Positions 15,825 to 23,484 of a DNA stretch of 26,018 nucleotides are shown piece by piece. Within the stretch, counting starts at the first letter, position 1. Each line of letters starts with the position of its first letter. The DNA is from CALLVY01 sp937899855 (lineage in GTDB: Bacteria; Bacteroidota; Bacteroidia; Chitinophagales; Saprospiraceae). Below the pieces are notes generated by a model. It was not told the DNA's origin. It did not search any database and was given only the letters and a program-made list of their open reading frames with translations. Location: assembly GCA_039820405.1 (NCBI GenBank), contig JBCBQC010000092.1, positions 1-26,018 of the forward strand, given 5' to 3'. Both the position numbers and the translations under genes were made by a program.

Positions 15825-17846
15825 ATGTTCAAACCATTTTTTTGCTCCTTATTGCTAGCTACTTGGGTCGGCTTACTGGCGGCCCAGCCCAAGGTATTGC
15901 AACCCGAGTTGCTCTGGCAGCTGGGTCGGGTCAGCCTTGAAGACGTTTCGCCGGATGGGCAGCAGGCCCTGTACAGCGTTCGCTACTATAACCTGGCGAC
16001 CAATAGCTCGCAAGCCGATCTGTACACCGTCAACGTAGAATTTGGCCAAACGCAAAAGCTGACCGATGGCCTTCGCGATTGGTCCCAGGCGCGTTTTCGG
16101 CCGGATCAGGATAAAATATCCTTTCTTCGGGCGGGGGTGCTGTGGCAAATGGACCTCGATGGCAGTAATCCACAGCGCTACGCCGACCTGCCGATGGAAG
16201 CCTACGCTTGGGCGCCCCAGGGGGGGCACCTCCTCTTCGTTCGGGAGGTCGCCTACGACAGTACGCTACTGCAAAAGCATCCCGATCTGCCCCTGGCCCG
16301 GGCCCAAGTAACCGACGATCTGATGTACCGCCACTGGAAGCAGTGGGAGGACGGTCGCTACCGCAATATTTTCTACGTTGCCTACGACTCCTCGGGGATC
16401 ACCGGATCCGCCGTCAACATTCTCCGGCAGGCCTTTGATACCCCCCTCCAGCCTTTCGGGGGAATGGAGCAAATCACCTGGAGCCCGGATGGCCAAAAGA
16501 TCGTGTACAGCTGTAAAAAATTGCGTGGTCAGGCTTACGCCATCAGTACCAACGTCGATTTGTACGAGTACGATCTGTCCAGCGCCCAAACGCGCAACCT
16601 CACCGCGGGAATGCCCGGCTACGATCTCGAACCCGCCTTTAGCCCCGACGGTCGCTACCTGGTGTGGAACAGCATGGCCCGGGCGGGCTTCGAAGCGGAT
16701 CGCAATCGGATCTTTTTGCTCGACTTGGCTACGGGCGAAAAACGGGAGCTGACCGAGGGGCAGGATCGCAGCTGTAATCATCCCCGCTGGCATCTCAACG
16801 GGGGGGGGCTATTTTACAGCGCCGTACAGCAGGCCACCCAGCAGCTCTACACCTACGATTTGGAGAGCCAGGTCCACCGCCGGCTGACCACGGGCCTGCA
16901 CAATTACTACGACTTTGTGGTGACGAAGCGGTGGCTGGTCGCTCGGCGGGCCTCCCAGTCGAAGCCGCACGAAATTTTTCGGGTAAACCAGCGCTCGGGA
17001 AAGGCCCGCGCCCTGACCACCGTCAACGATCGGGCCCTGTCCCAAATCGAGTTGGGGCGGGTACAGCCGCGCTTCGTTCCCACCACGGATGGACAGAAAA
17101 TGCTGACCTGGGTAATTTATCCCCCCGATTTTGATCCCAGTCGACGCTATCCGATGATCCTCTACTGTCAGGGTGGGCCGCAGTCGGCGTTGAGCCAGTT
17201 TTGGTCGTACCGTTGGAACTTACAGCTGATGGCTGCCCAGGGCTACCTCGTGGTGGCGCCCAATCGGCGGGGGCTACCGGGTTTTGGTCGGGAGTGGAAC
17301 GACGCGATCAGCCGCGACTGGGGCGGACAGGCCATGCAGGATTTGCTGAGTGCGACGGACTTCTTTCGGGCGGAGCCCTACGTCGATTCGACGCGGGTGG
17401 CGGCGGTGGGGGCGAGTTTTGGGGGTTATTCGGTGTACTGGCTGGCGGGCAATCACGCTGGTCGTTTTCGGACCTTTATTGCGCACGCGGGTTTGTTTAA
17501 CCTCGAAAGCTGGTACGGCACGACGGAGGAGTTGTTTTTCGCCAATTGGGACCTGGGAGGACCTTACTGGGAGTCGGAATTGGCGGCGGATTACGCGCGT
17601 TTTTCGCCGCACCGCTACGTCCAGCATTGGGATCGTCCCTTGCTGGTGACGCACGGTGCACTGGATTTTCGGGTGCCGGTGGGGGAGGGCTTGCAGGCTT
17701 ACCAGGCGGCACAGTTGCGGGGGTTGCACAGCCGCTTACTTTATTTTCCGGACGAGGGGCACTGGATTCAAAAAGCGCAAAATGCCCTGCTGTGGCAGCG
17801 CGAGTTTTTCCGTTGGTTGCGGGAGACGATGCCCGCGGAGGATTGA
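15825..17846 (+). CDS. Exported S9 family peptidase (prolyl oligopeptidase/dipeptidyl peptidase type)
   Basis: This 673-residue protein starts with a signal peptide (about 1-20, LLAAQ), so it acts outside the cytoplasm. Residues of about 30-400 form a beta-propeller of WD40-like repeats (ITWSPDGQKIVYS, PAFSPDGRYLVW, PRWHLNGGGLFYS). The C-terminal part is an alpha/beta hydrolase with nucleophile Ser531 in GASFGGYS, Asp614 in HGALDFRVP and His646 in DEGHWI. The QGGPQS segment before the catalytic domain is typical of S9 enzymes. They cleave short peptides, often after Pro or dipeptide-wise from the N terminus; this one most resembles the DPP5/acylaminoacyl group, but subfamily assignment by eye is uncertain. 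It probably takes part in peptide scavenging. It lies 86 bp after the preceding gene and converges on tsaC with only 2 nt between the stops. Confidence 0.92.
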   Translation: MFKPFFCSLLLATWVGLLAAQPKVLQPELLWQLGRVSLEDVSPDGQQALYSVRYYNLATNSSQADLYTVNVEFGQTQKLTDGLRDWSQARFRPDQDKISFLRAGVLWQMDLDGSNPQRYADLPMEAYAWAPQGGHLLFVREVAYDSTLLQKHPDLPLARAQVTDDLMYRHWKQWEDGRYRNIFYVAYDSSGITGSAVNILRQAFDTPLQPFGGMEQITWSPDGQKIVYSCKKLRGQAYAISTNVDLYEYDLSSAQTRNLTAGMPGYDLEPAFSPDGRYLVWNSMARAGFEADRNRIFLLDLATGEKRELTEGQDRSCNHPRWHLNGGGLFYSAVQQATQQLYTYDLESQVHRRLTTGLHNYYDFVVTKRWLVARRASQSKPHEIFRVNQRSGKARALTTVNDRALSQIELGRVQPRFVPTTDGQKMLTWVIYPPDFDPSRRYPMILYCQGGPQSALSQFWSYRWNLQLMAAQGYLVVAPNRRGLPGFGREWNDAISRDWGGQAMQDLLSATDFFRAEPYVDSTRVAAVGASFGGYSVYWLAGNHAGRFRTFIAHAGLFNLESWYGTTEELFFANWDLGGPYWESELAADYARFSPHRYVQHWDRPLLVTHGALDFRVPVGEGLQAYQAAQLRGLHSRLLYFPDEGHWIQKAQNALLWQREFFRWLRETMPAED

Positions 17847-17848
17847 GC

Positions 17849-18445
17849 TCAGCTGCGTAGGAACTCCAATTCGCCCTCGCCGTCGACGCGAACGATGACG
17901 GAGGGTTCGCGGGTGGTTTTGTCGTATTGTTCGGCTTTGACGACGTAGTCGACTCCGCGGATGATGGCCGAGGAGATCTCGCCAAAATTGGCGGGAAAGG
18001 GTTCGGTGCTGATGTTGGCGGAGGTGGAGATGAGGGGTTTGCCGTAGGCTTGGAGCAGGCTTTTGCAGAAGCCACCGAGGGCTACCCGGATGGCGACGGA
18101 GCCGTCCGCGCTGGTGGAAATGGGAGGGAGCTGTTGGGCCTGGGGGTAGACCACCGTGAGGGGGCGGGTATGGTAGGTCAACAGGTTGTCGACGCGAGGG
18201 TGGACCTCCCGAACGTAGTCTTTGAGGGTGGCGACGGAGTCGACGAGGAGGATACAGGGCTTGGAGCGGTCCCTTTGTTTGAGCGCGTATACCTTCTCTA
18301 CGGCTTGGGGGTTGGTGGCGTCACAGCCGACTCCCCAAATGGTGTCGGTGGGGTAGAGGAGGAGGCCTCCGGTATCGAGCACGGAGATGATGTCCTCCAG
18401 ACGGTCTTGATCCACGGGAATGGTATTGTAATTAGTTTTGGTCAT
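17849..18445 (-). CDS. tsaC: L-threonylcarbamoyladenylate synthase (TsaC/YrdC type)
   Basis: From the ATG at 18445 the product has 198 residues; a GTG at 18490 would add 15 residues with no family resemblance. The YrdC fold is recognised from GGLLLYPTDTIWGVGCDA, YALKQRDRSKP, SVAIRVA and GKPLISTSANIS, which line the ATP and threonine/bicarbonate site. The enzyme makes threonylcarbamoyl-AMP, the donor for t6A37 modification of ANN-decoding tRNAs together with TsaD. It is the short form without the extra Sua5 C-terminal domain. No other t6A gene is nearby. It is cytoplasmic and normally essential or near-essential. It converges on the S9 peptidase gene. Confidence 0.9.
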   Translation of the reverse strand: MTKTNYNTIPVDQDRLEDIISVLDTGGLLLYPTDTIWGVGCDATNPQAVEKVYALKQRDRSKPCILLVDSVATLKDYVREVHPRVDNLLTYHTRPLTVVYPQAQQLPPISTSADGSVAIRVALGGFCKSLLQAYGKPLISTSANISTEPFPANFGEISSAIIRGVDYVVKAEQYDKTTREPSVIVRVDGEGELEFLRS

Positions 18446-18826
18446 AGCTTTTGTGTGGTGTTGGTTGGTAAATAGATCGCATAAGTTCACCTGATTTTGA
18501 ATTTCGTCCTGTTGAGGCTTAACTACTGGAGTAACGTGACTATTGCCCGATCGTTAAAAATCGGTTTTCTCAAAACGTTTAAGTGTCGGGGATGTTTCTT
18601 TTGAAGGGCGAAAAGTCCTGGTTTGTTCCAATAGATATTGTTTTAGAAATTAATGTAAAATGTAAAGCTCCTTCCTTTTGAGCCATTTTTTCGATATTAC
18701 CCTAACGAAAATACAATCTGGAAATTTTCAATTGTGTTAAATATCCAGTAGCTTTAAAGAACAAGGGTAATACACCGATAAAAGAAACGACGGCCCGGCG
18801 GGACGTATTACACACAGAACTTACAA
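18446..18826. other. AT-rich intergenic region upstream of the large paralogue cluster
   Basis: This is a divergent intergenic region between tsaC and the first large adhesin-like gene, clearly AT-richer than the flanking genes. It should contain promoters for both. On the plus strand TAGCTTTA at 18749-18756 is one base short of the -7 consensus and has no well-spaced TTG. I see no RNA gene, repeat copy or further open frame worth calling. Confidence 0.5.
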
Positions 18827-21091
18827 ATGCGAGATCCTTTGAAAAAATGCATCGTTTTATACATTGGTTTAGTGGTATTGGCACTTGCTGTTCCCAAAAA
18901 CGCGATGACCAAGCACATAATCGGTGGAGAGATCACCTACGAATGTTTGGGAGGTGGAGATTTTCGTTTTCAGATGAACGTTTACCGGGATTGCGCCGGT
19001 TCGGGTGCTTCTTTTGACAATCCCGCCGTCATCACCATCTACCGGCAATCGGGCAACTCCTATTCCTTTGTCCGTTCTTTTACCGTTTCCCTCGACCGTC
19101 CCCCCACCGCGATCCCCGCCATCGAAATGCCTTGTATGCAGGTTCCCCCGGGGATTTGCGTACAGGGGGCGCAGTATACCTTTGAGGAAAACCTGCCCCA
19201 ATCCAACGATACCTACCACATCATCTACCAGCGCTGTTGCCGCAACAATACGATCACCAACATCAATAATCCCAACAGTACGGGAGCTACCTATTCGGTC
19301 GAATTGACGCCGCTGGCCCAGCAATTGTGCAATAACAGCCCCACTTTCAACGATTTTCCACCCATCCTCATTTGTGCCAACCAACCCATCGACTTTGACC
19401 ACTCCGCTACGGACCCCGATGGCGACGAACTGGTCTACGAATTTTGTAGCCCCGTGGAAGGAGGTGGATTGGCGGGATCGGCCGAACAGCCTGGTGATCC
19501 TGCCGCTTGTGATGGCGTGGCTCCCAACCCGGGCTGTCCTCCTCCTTTTACCCCGGTGAGCTTTGTACAACCTAACTTTTCCTTTACCCGTCCCATGTCG
19601 GGCTCGCCCGTGGTGTCGATCAATAGCAGCAACGGATTCATCTCGGGGGTACCCGAGTTTTTGGGCCAATACGTGGTGGGCGTTTGCGTCAAGGAGTTTC
19701 GGAACGGGCAGTTGTTGAGCGTCGTCCGCCGAGATTTTCAATTCAACGTCACCGACTGTCAGCCCCTGGTACTGCCCATCATCGAGAATACCGTTTTGGT
19801 CAACGATACTTTCTTCGTTACTTCCTGTGGGGACAATACTGTTTTTCTGGAAAACAACAGTACCCAACGCAGCAATATCGACAGCCACTTTTGGGAATTT
19901 GACGTGCGCAACAACGGCGTTTTTGAAACCTTTTCCGAATGGAGCCCCACGGTACTGTTTCCCGACGGCATTGGCAATTACAACGGCAAGCTCTTTTTGA
20001 ATCCCGGTGAGCCCTGTGGCGATACTGCCGACGTGGTGGTCGATATCTTCCCGGGTTTGGAGTCCGACTTTACCTTGGATTACGATACCTGTGTGGCGGG
20101 GCCGGTCACCTTTACCGATCTTTCCTCGACTGATGCCGAAAGTATTGTGGATTGGGACTGGACTTTTGGAGAGGGGGGCAGTTCGATGGATTCAAACCCC
20201 ATCTACGAGTACCGCGTACCGGGCAACCACCTCGTTTCCCTGACTATTGAAGACAACAATGGCTGTAAAGATACTTTCCAACGGATCATCAACTATTTTC
20301 CCGTACCTTCTCTTTTGGTGGTGGATCCCTCCGAAGTACTGGGCTGTGCCCCTCAATTGGTGGACATCAACAACCTTTCCTTCCCCATCGATTCGACCTA
20401 CGATATCCTCTGGCAACTGGGGGATGGCAACACCAGTACGGCCGTTAGCCCGCGCCACCTGTACGAAAATCCCGGAACTTACAATGTCTCGGTCGACATC
20501 ACCTCGCCCATTGGTTGTATGACGGATGCGGCTTGGGACGGGCTGATTCGCATTCGCCCCACGCCCGTGGCGGACTTTACCTGTGAGCCCCCCAGCGTCA
20601 CCAGCTTTGATTCCGAAGTTCGCTTTACCGACCAGTCGATCGACGCGGCTTTTTGGGACTGGACTTTTGGGGAGAAGGGCTTTTCTTTTGAGCAAAACCC
20701 GGTCTACGTCTTCCCCGATACGGGATTGCAAACCGTGATACAAATCGTCGAGCACCCCGAGGGTTGTCGCGACACGATGTTCAAGGTGATCGACGTGGTG
20801 CCGGAGTACCGTTATTTTCTGCCCAATGCCTTTACCCCGAATTCGGATGGCAAAAATGAGATTTTCCTCGGTAAAGGATTTTTTGAAAATATTGGAACCT
20901 TCAGAATGATCATCCTCAATCGGTGGGGAGAGCTCATCTTTGAGTCCCGCGACCCCAACCTGGGGTGGAACGGGCGCAAGTACAACACGGGAGAGCCCAG
21001 CCCGGGAGGCGTCTACGTCTACCAGGTGCGCTTGTCCAGCACCCGTGGCGAAACGATGGAACTCAAAGGTTTTGTGACCCTGTTGAGGTGA
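18827..21091 (+). CDS. Large surface protein: Cys-rich module, PKD repeats and type B (CHU_C) sorting domain
   Basis: This 754-residue protein has a signal-like hydrophobic N terminus (about 8-23). Residues 30-311 are the Cys-rich module (HIIGGEITYECL, VYRDCAGSGASFDNPA, YQRCCRN, DPDGDELVYEF, CDGVAPNPGCPPPF, RRDFQFNVTDC). After a linker come three PKD-like domains at about 410-660, with WTFGEGGSS, WQLGDGNTS and WTFGEKGFS near the usual PKD core. Residues 660-754 are the gliding-associated CHU_C/type B sorting domain (FLPNAFTPNSDGKNE, LNRWGELIFES, GWNGR, GGVYVYQVRL). Proteins of this kind are exported by T9SS and held on the surface; SprB of Flavobacterium johnsoniae needs a SprF partner, and none is visible here. 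It is the first gene of a probable operon, with the next start 16 nt after its stop. Confidence 0.9.
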   Translation: MRDPLKKCIVLYIGLVVLALAVPKNAMTKHIIGGEITYECLGGGDFRFQMNVYRDCAGSGASFDNPAVITIYRQSGNSYSFVRSFTVSLDRPPTAIPAIEMPCMQVPPGICVQGAQYTFEENLPQSNDTYHIIYQRCCRNNTITNINNPNSTGATYSVELTPLAQQLCNNSPTFNDFPPILICANQPIDFDHSATDPDGDELVYEFCSPVEGGGLAGSAEQPGDPAACDGVAPNPGCPPPFTPVSFVQPNFSFTRPMSGSPVVSINSSNGFISGVPEFLGQYVVGVCVKEFRNGQLLSVVRRDFQFNVTDCQPLVLPIIENTVLVNDTFFVTSCGDNTVFLENNSTQRSNIDSHFWEFDVRNNGVFETFSEWSPTVLFPDGIGNYNGKLFLNPGEPCGDTADVVVDIFPGLESDFTLDYDTCVAGPVTFTDLSSTDAESIVDWDWTFGEGGSSMDSNPIYEYRVPGNHLVSLTIEDNNGCKDTFQRIINYFPVPSLLVVDPSEVLGCAPQLVDINNLSFPIDSTYDILWQLGDGNTSTAVSPRHLYENPGTYNVSVDITSPIGCMTDAAWDGLIRIRPTPVADFTCEPPSVTSFDSEVRFTDQSIDAAFWDWTFGEKGFSFEQNPVYVFPDTGLQTVIQIVEHPEGCRDTMFKVIDVVPEYRYFLPNAFTPNSDGKNEIFLGKGFFENIGTFRMIILNRWGELIFESRDPNLGWNGRKYNTGEPSPGGVYVYQVRLSSTRGETMELKGFVTLLR

Positions 21092-21107
21092 CGCAAACCA
21101 CCAGCTT

Positions 21108-23366
21108 ATGAAGCAAGTGTACGCCTTATTTCTTAGTCTAACCTTTTTAGGCTTGCTTCCCCAGTGGAGTGCGGCCTCCCACATCGTGGGGGGCTACGTG
21201 TCCTACGAGTGTCTGGCGCTCGGTCGGTACCGGGTCACCCTCAATATGTACGTCAATTGCAACAGCCAAGCCAATGATTATTTCCCCACCATAGCGCCCG
21301 TCACCATTTTTCGAGGCGACGCTCCCCCTTACGAAACCATCGGGACGCTCCCCGTTCCGATCAGCTGGCCCCCCACCTCGATCCCACTCGACGACAATCC
21401 CTGTGTCATATTGCCACCGGACATCTGCGTGGAGGAGGGACAGTACGTTTTTGAGGTGGACCTCCCCGTTGCGGACGAGAGCTACCACATTGTTTTTCAG
21501 CGTTGTTGTCGCAATGCTTCGATCACCAATATTGTGGCGCCCGCGCGCTCCGGGGCTACTTTTAGCCTCGAAATCCTTCCGGCGGCGCAGACCCTTTGCA
21601 ACAGCAGCCCCGCCTACAATGCTTATCCCCCCGCCGTGATCTGTGTCAACCAGCCGATGGAAATCGATCATTCGGCCATCGATCCCGATGGCGACGAGTT
21701 GGTCTATTCTCTGTGTTCGCCCCTGCTCGGTGCGGGTTTGGAGGGCACCTCCCAGGGGACGGGGGGGAATGCCGAAGACTGTGATGGTTACCGCCCCGAC
21801 CCGGCTTGTCCACCGCCCTTTGATCGGGTGCCCTTTATCCAGCCCGATTATTCGGCCCAAGTGCCGATCCCCGGAAGTCCGCCCATGCGGATCAGCTCCA
21901 CCACGGGTTTGCTGACGGGTTTTCCCAACTTACAGGGGCAATTTGCGGTCGGGCTGTGTGTATCGGAATACCGCAACGGGCAGCTGCTCAGTGTGATCCG
22001 GCGCGATTTTCAGTTCAACATCACCTATTGTGAGGAGCGTTTGCGCTCGGCCGTGGTGGCGGACGAGGTGATCCCGGAGACCGATACCTATCTCCTAAAT
22101 TCCTGTGGGGAGAAGACGATCAATTTTATCAATTCGAGTACCATTGAATCCTTTATCGACGAATACCGCTGGGAGTTTACGCTGGGGGGCGTTCCGCAAA
22201 CCTACAGCAGCAAAAACCTCCTGCTCACCTTCCCCGATTACGGTACCTACCGGGGCTTGTTGATCCTCAACCCCGAGAACGATGTCTGTCGGGATACGGG
22301 CTGGATTCAGGTCAATATCTTTCCCGAGCCGGTGGCGGATTTTGTTTTTGAATACGATACCTGCGTAGCGGGTGATGTGGTATTTTCTGACCGAAGTACT
22401 TCGTCGGGAGGGGCCGTCGTCGATTGGCGTTACGACTTTGGCGATGGCCAGAGCAGTGTGGAGCCCAATCCGGCGCATCTTTTTGCTTTTCCCGGGCTAC
22501 ATCAGGTGTACTTGGAAATTCGGGATACCAATAGTTGTACCGCGGTGCGGCGCAAAGCCGTCAATTGGCAACCCGCTCCCGCTTTGGTGGTGGTGGAGCC
22601 GAGTCTTTTCAAGGGCTGTGCGCCACAGGAAGTCTTTTTTCGAAACCTTTCCTTTCCCATCGATTCCAATTACCTGATCGAGTGGGATTTGGGGGATGGT
22701 CAAAGCAGCATGGACATCAGCCCCGTTCACCTTTACGAGGAGGTGGGGCTGTATTCGTTACACGTGGGGATTACCTCGCCCCTGGGCTGCTACGTAGAAG
22801 AATCTTGGGAGGACTGGATCAAAGTCAATCCCGACCCAGTGGCGCGGTTTAGCTACAGTCCCGATGGGGGGCTGACTAATTTTGCCTCGGAGGTGACCTT
22901 TTACGACGAATCCGAGGGCGCGAAGTATTGGGAATGGTATTTTAACGAGATTGACTTTAGCTACGGTCGGGAGGCCAGTTATACCTTTCCGGATACGGGT
23001 CAACAAAAAGTCCTTTTGCTTGTTGAGAATGAGTTCGGATGCATTGACAGCTTAGAACGTCTCGTCGATATCGTACCGGAAATAACCTACTTTTTGCCCA
23101 ACGCTTTTTCTCCAAACGGCGACGGGCTCAACGAATCTTACCAGGGAAAGGGTTATTTTCGCGGTTTGTACGATTTTGAAATGCTTATTATCAATCGTTG
23201 GGGAGAGGTCATTTTTACCAGCCACGATCCGGAGATGGGTTGGAATGGCCGCAAAGAAAACGTAGGGGATTTTGCGCCCAATGGCGTCTATCCCGTAATG
23301 GTGCGCTACCGAGAACCTCGGGGGCGCCTACAACAAATTCGGGGTTTTGCTACGCTTATTCGCTGA
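21108..23366 (+). CDS. Large surface protein: Cys-rich module, PKD repeats and type B (CHU_C) sorting domain, second paralogue
   Basis: This 752-residue protein has a signal peptide (about 1-23, SAAS|H). The Cys-rich module (25-308) is the most diverged in its first part: YVSYECL replaces the ITYECL form, and YVNCNSQAND replaces YRDC-GASFDNPA. The YQRCCRN, DPDGDELVY and CDGYRPDPACPPPF landmarks are kept. Three PKD-like domains follow (YDFGDGQSS, WDLGDGQSS, WYFNEIDFS), the second with the NLSFPIDS segment shared by all three large paralogues. Residues 658-752 form the type B sorting domain. The start ATG lies 16 nt after the stop of the previous gene, so the two are probably cotranscribed. A surface-exposed binding role is inferred; the ligand is unknown. 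Confidence 0.9.
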   Translation: MKQVYALFLSLTFLGLLPQWSAASHIVGGYVSYECLALGRYRVTLNMYVNCNSQANDYFPTIAPVTIFRGDAPPYETIGTLPVPISWPPTSIPLDDNPCVILPPDICVEEGQYVFEVDLPVADESYHIVFQRCCRNASITNIVAPARSGATFSLEILPAAQTLCNSSPAYNAYPPAVICVNQPMEIDHSAIDPDGDELVYSLCSPLLGAGLEGTSQGTGGNAEDCDGYRPDPACPPPFDRVPFIQPDYSAQVPIPGSPPMRISSTTGLLTGFPNLQGQFAVGLCVSEYRNGQLLSVIRRDFQFNITYCEERLRSAVVADEVIPETDTYLLNSCGEKTINFINSSTIESFIDEYRWEFTLGGVPQTYSSKNLLLTFPDYGTYRGLLILNPENDVCRDTGWIQVNIFPEPVADFVFEYDTCVAGDVVFSDRSTSSGGAVVDWRYDFGDGQSSVEPNPAHLFAFPGLHQVYLEIRDTNSCTAVRRKAVNWQPAPALVVVEPSLFKGCAPQEVFFRNLSFPIDSNYLIEWDLGDGQSSMDISPVHLYEEVGLYSLHVGITSPLGCYVEESWEDWIKVNPDPVARFSYSPDGGLTNFASEVTFYDESEGAKYWEWYFNEIDFSYGREASYTFPDTGQQKVLLLVENEFGCIDSLERLVDIVPEITYFLPNAFSPNGDGLNESYQGKGYFRGLYDFEMLIINRWGEVIFTSHDPEMGWNGRKENVGDFAPNGVYPVMVRYREPRGRLQQIRGFATLIR

Positions 23367-23403
23367 CAAGTCTACCATTATAATCTACTTGACCTACTAA
23401 TTT

Positions 23404-23411
23404 TAGCTTTG
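23404..23411 (+). promoter_or_regulatory. Candidate Bacteroidetes -7 promoter box for the third large paralogue
   Basis: TAGCTTTG fully matches TAnnTTTG in the 118-bp gap between the second and third paralogues. Predicted transcription start is about 23417, leaving a leader of roughly 68 nt. The nearest TTG is only about 12 bp upstream, so the -33 element is not convincing. Confidence 0.35.
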
Positions 23412-23484
23412 GAAACAAGCTGACATTGTGTCGCTATAAAAGGCGGTACAAATTATCTAAATTAGTTGAACGAAAGTAAGCAAC

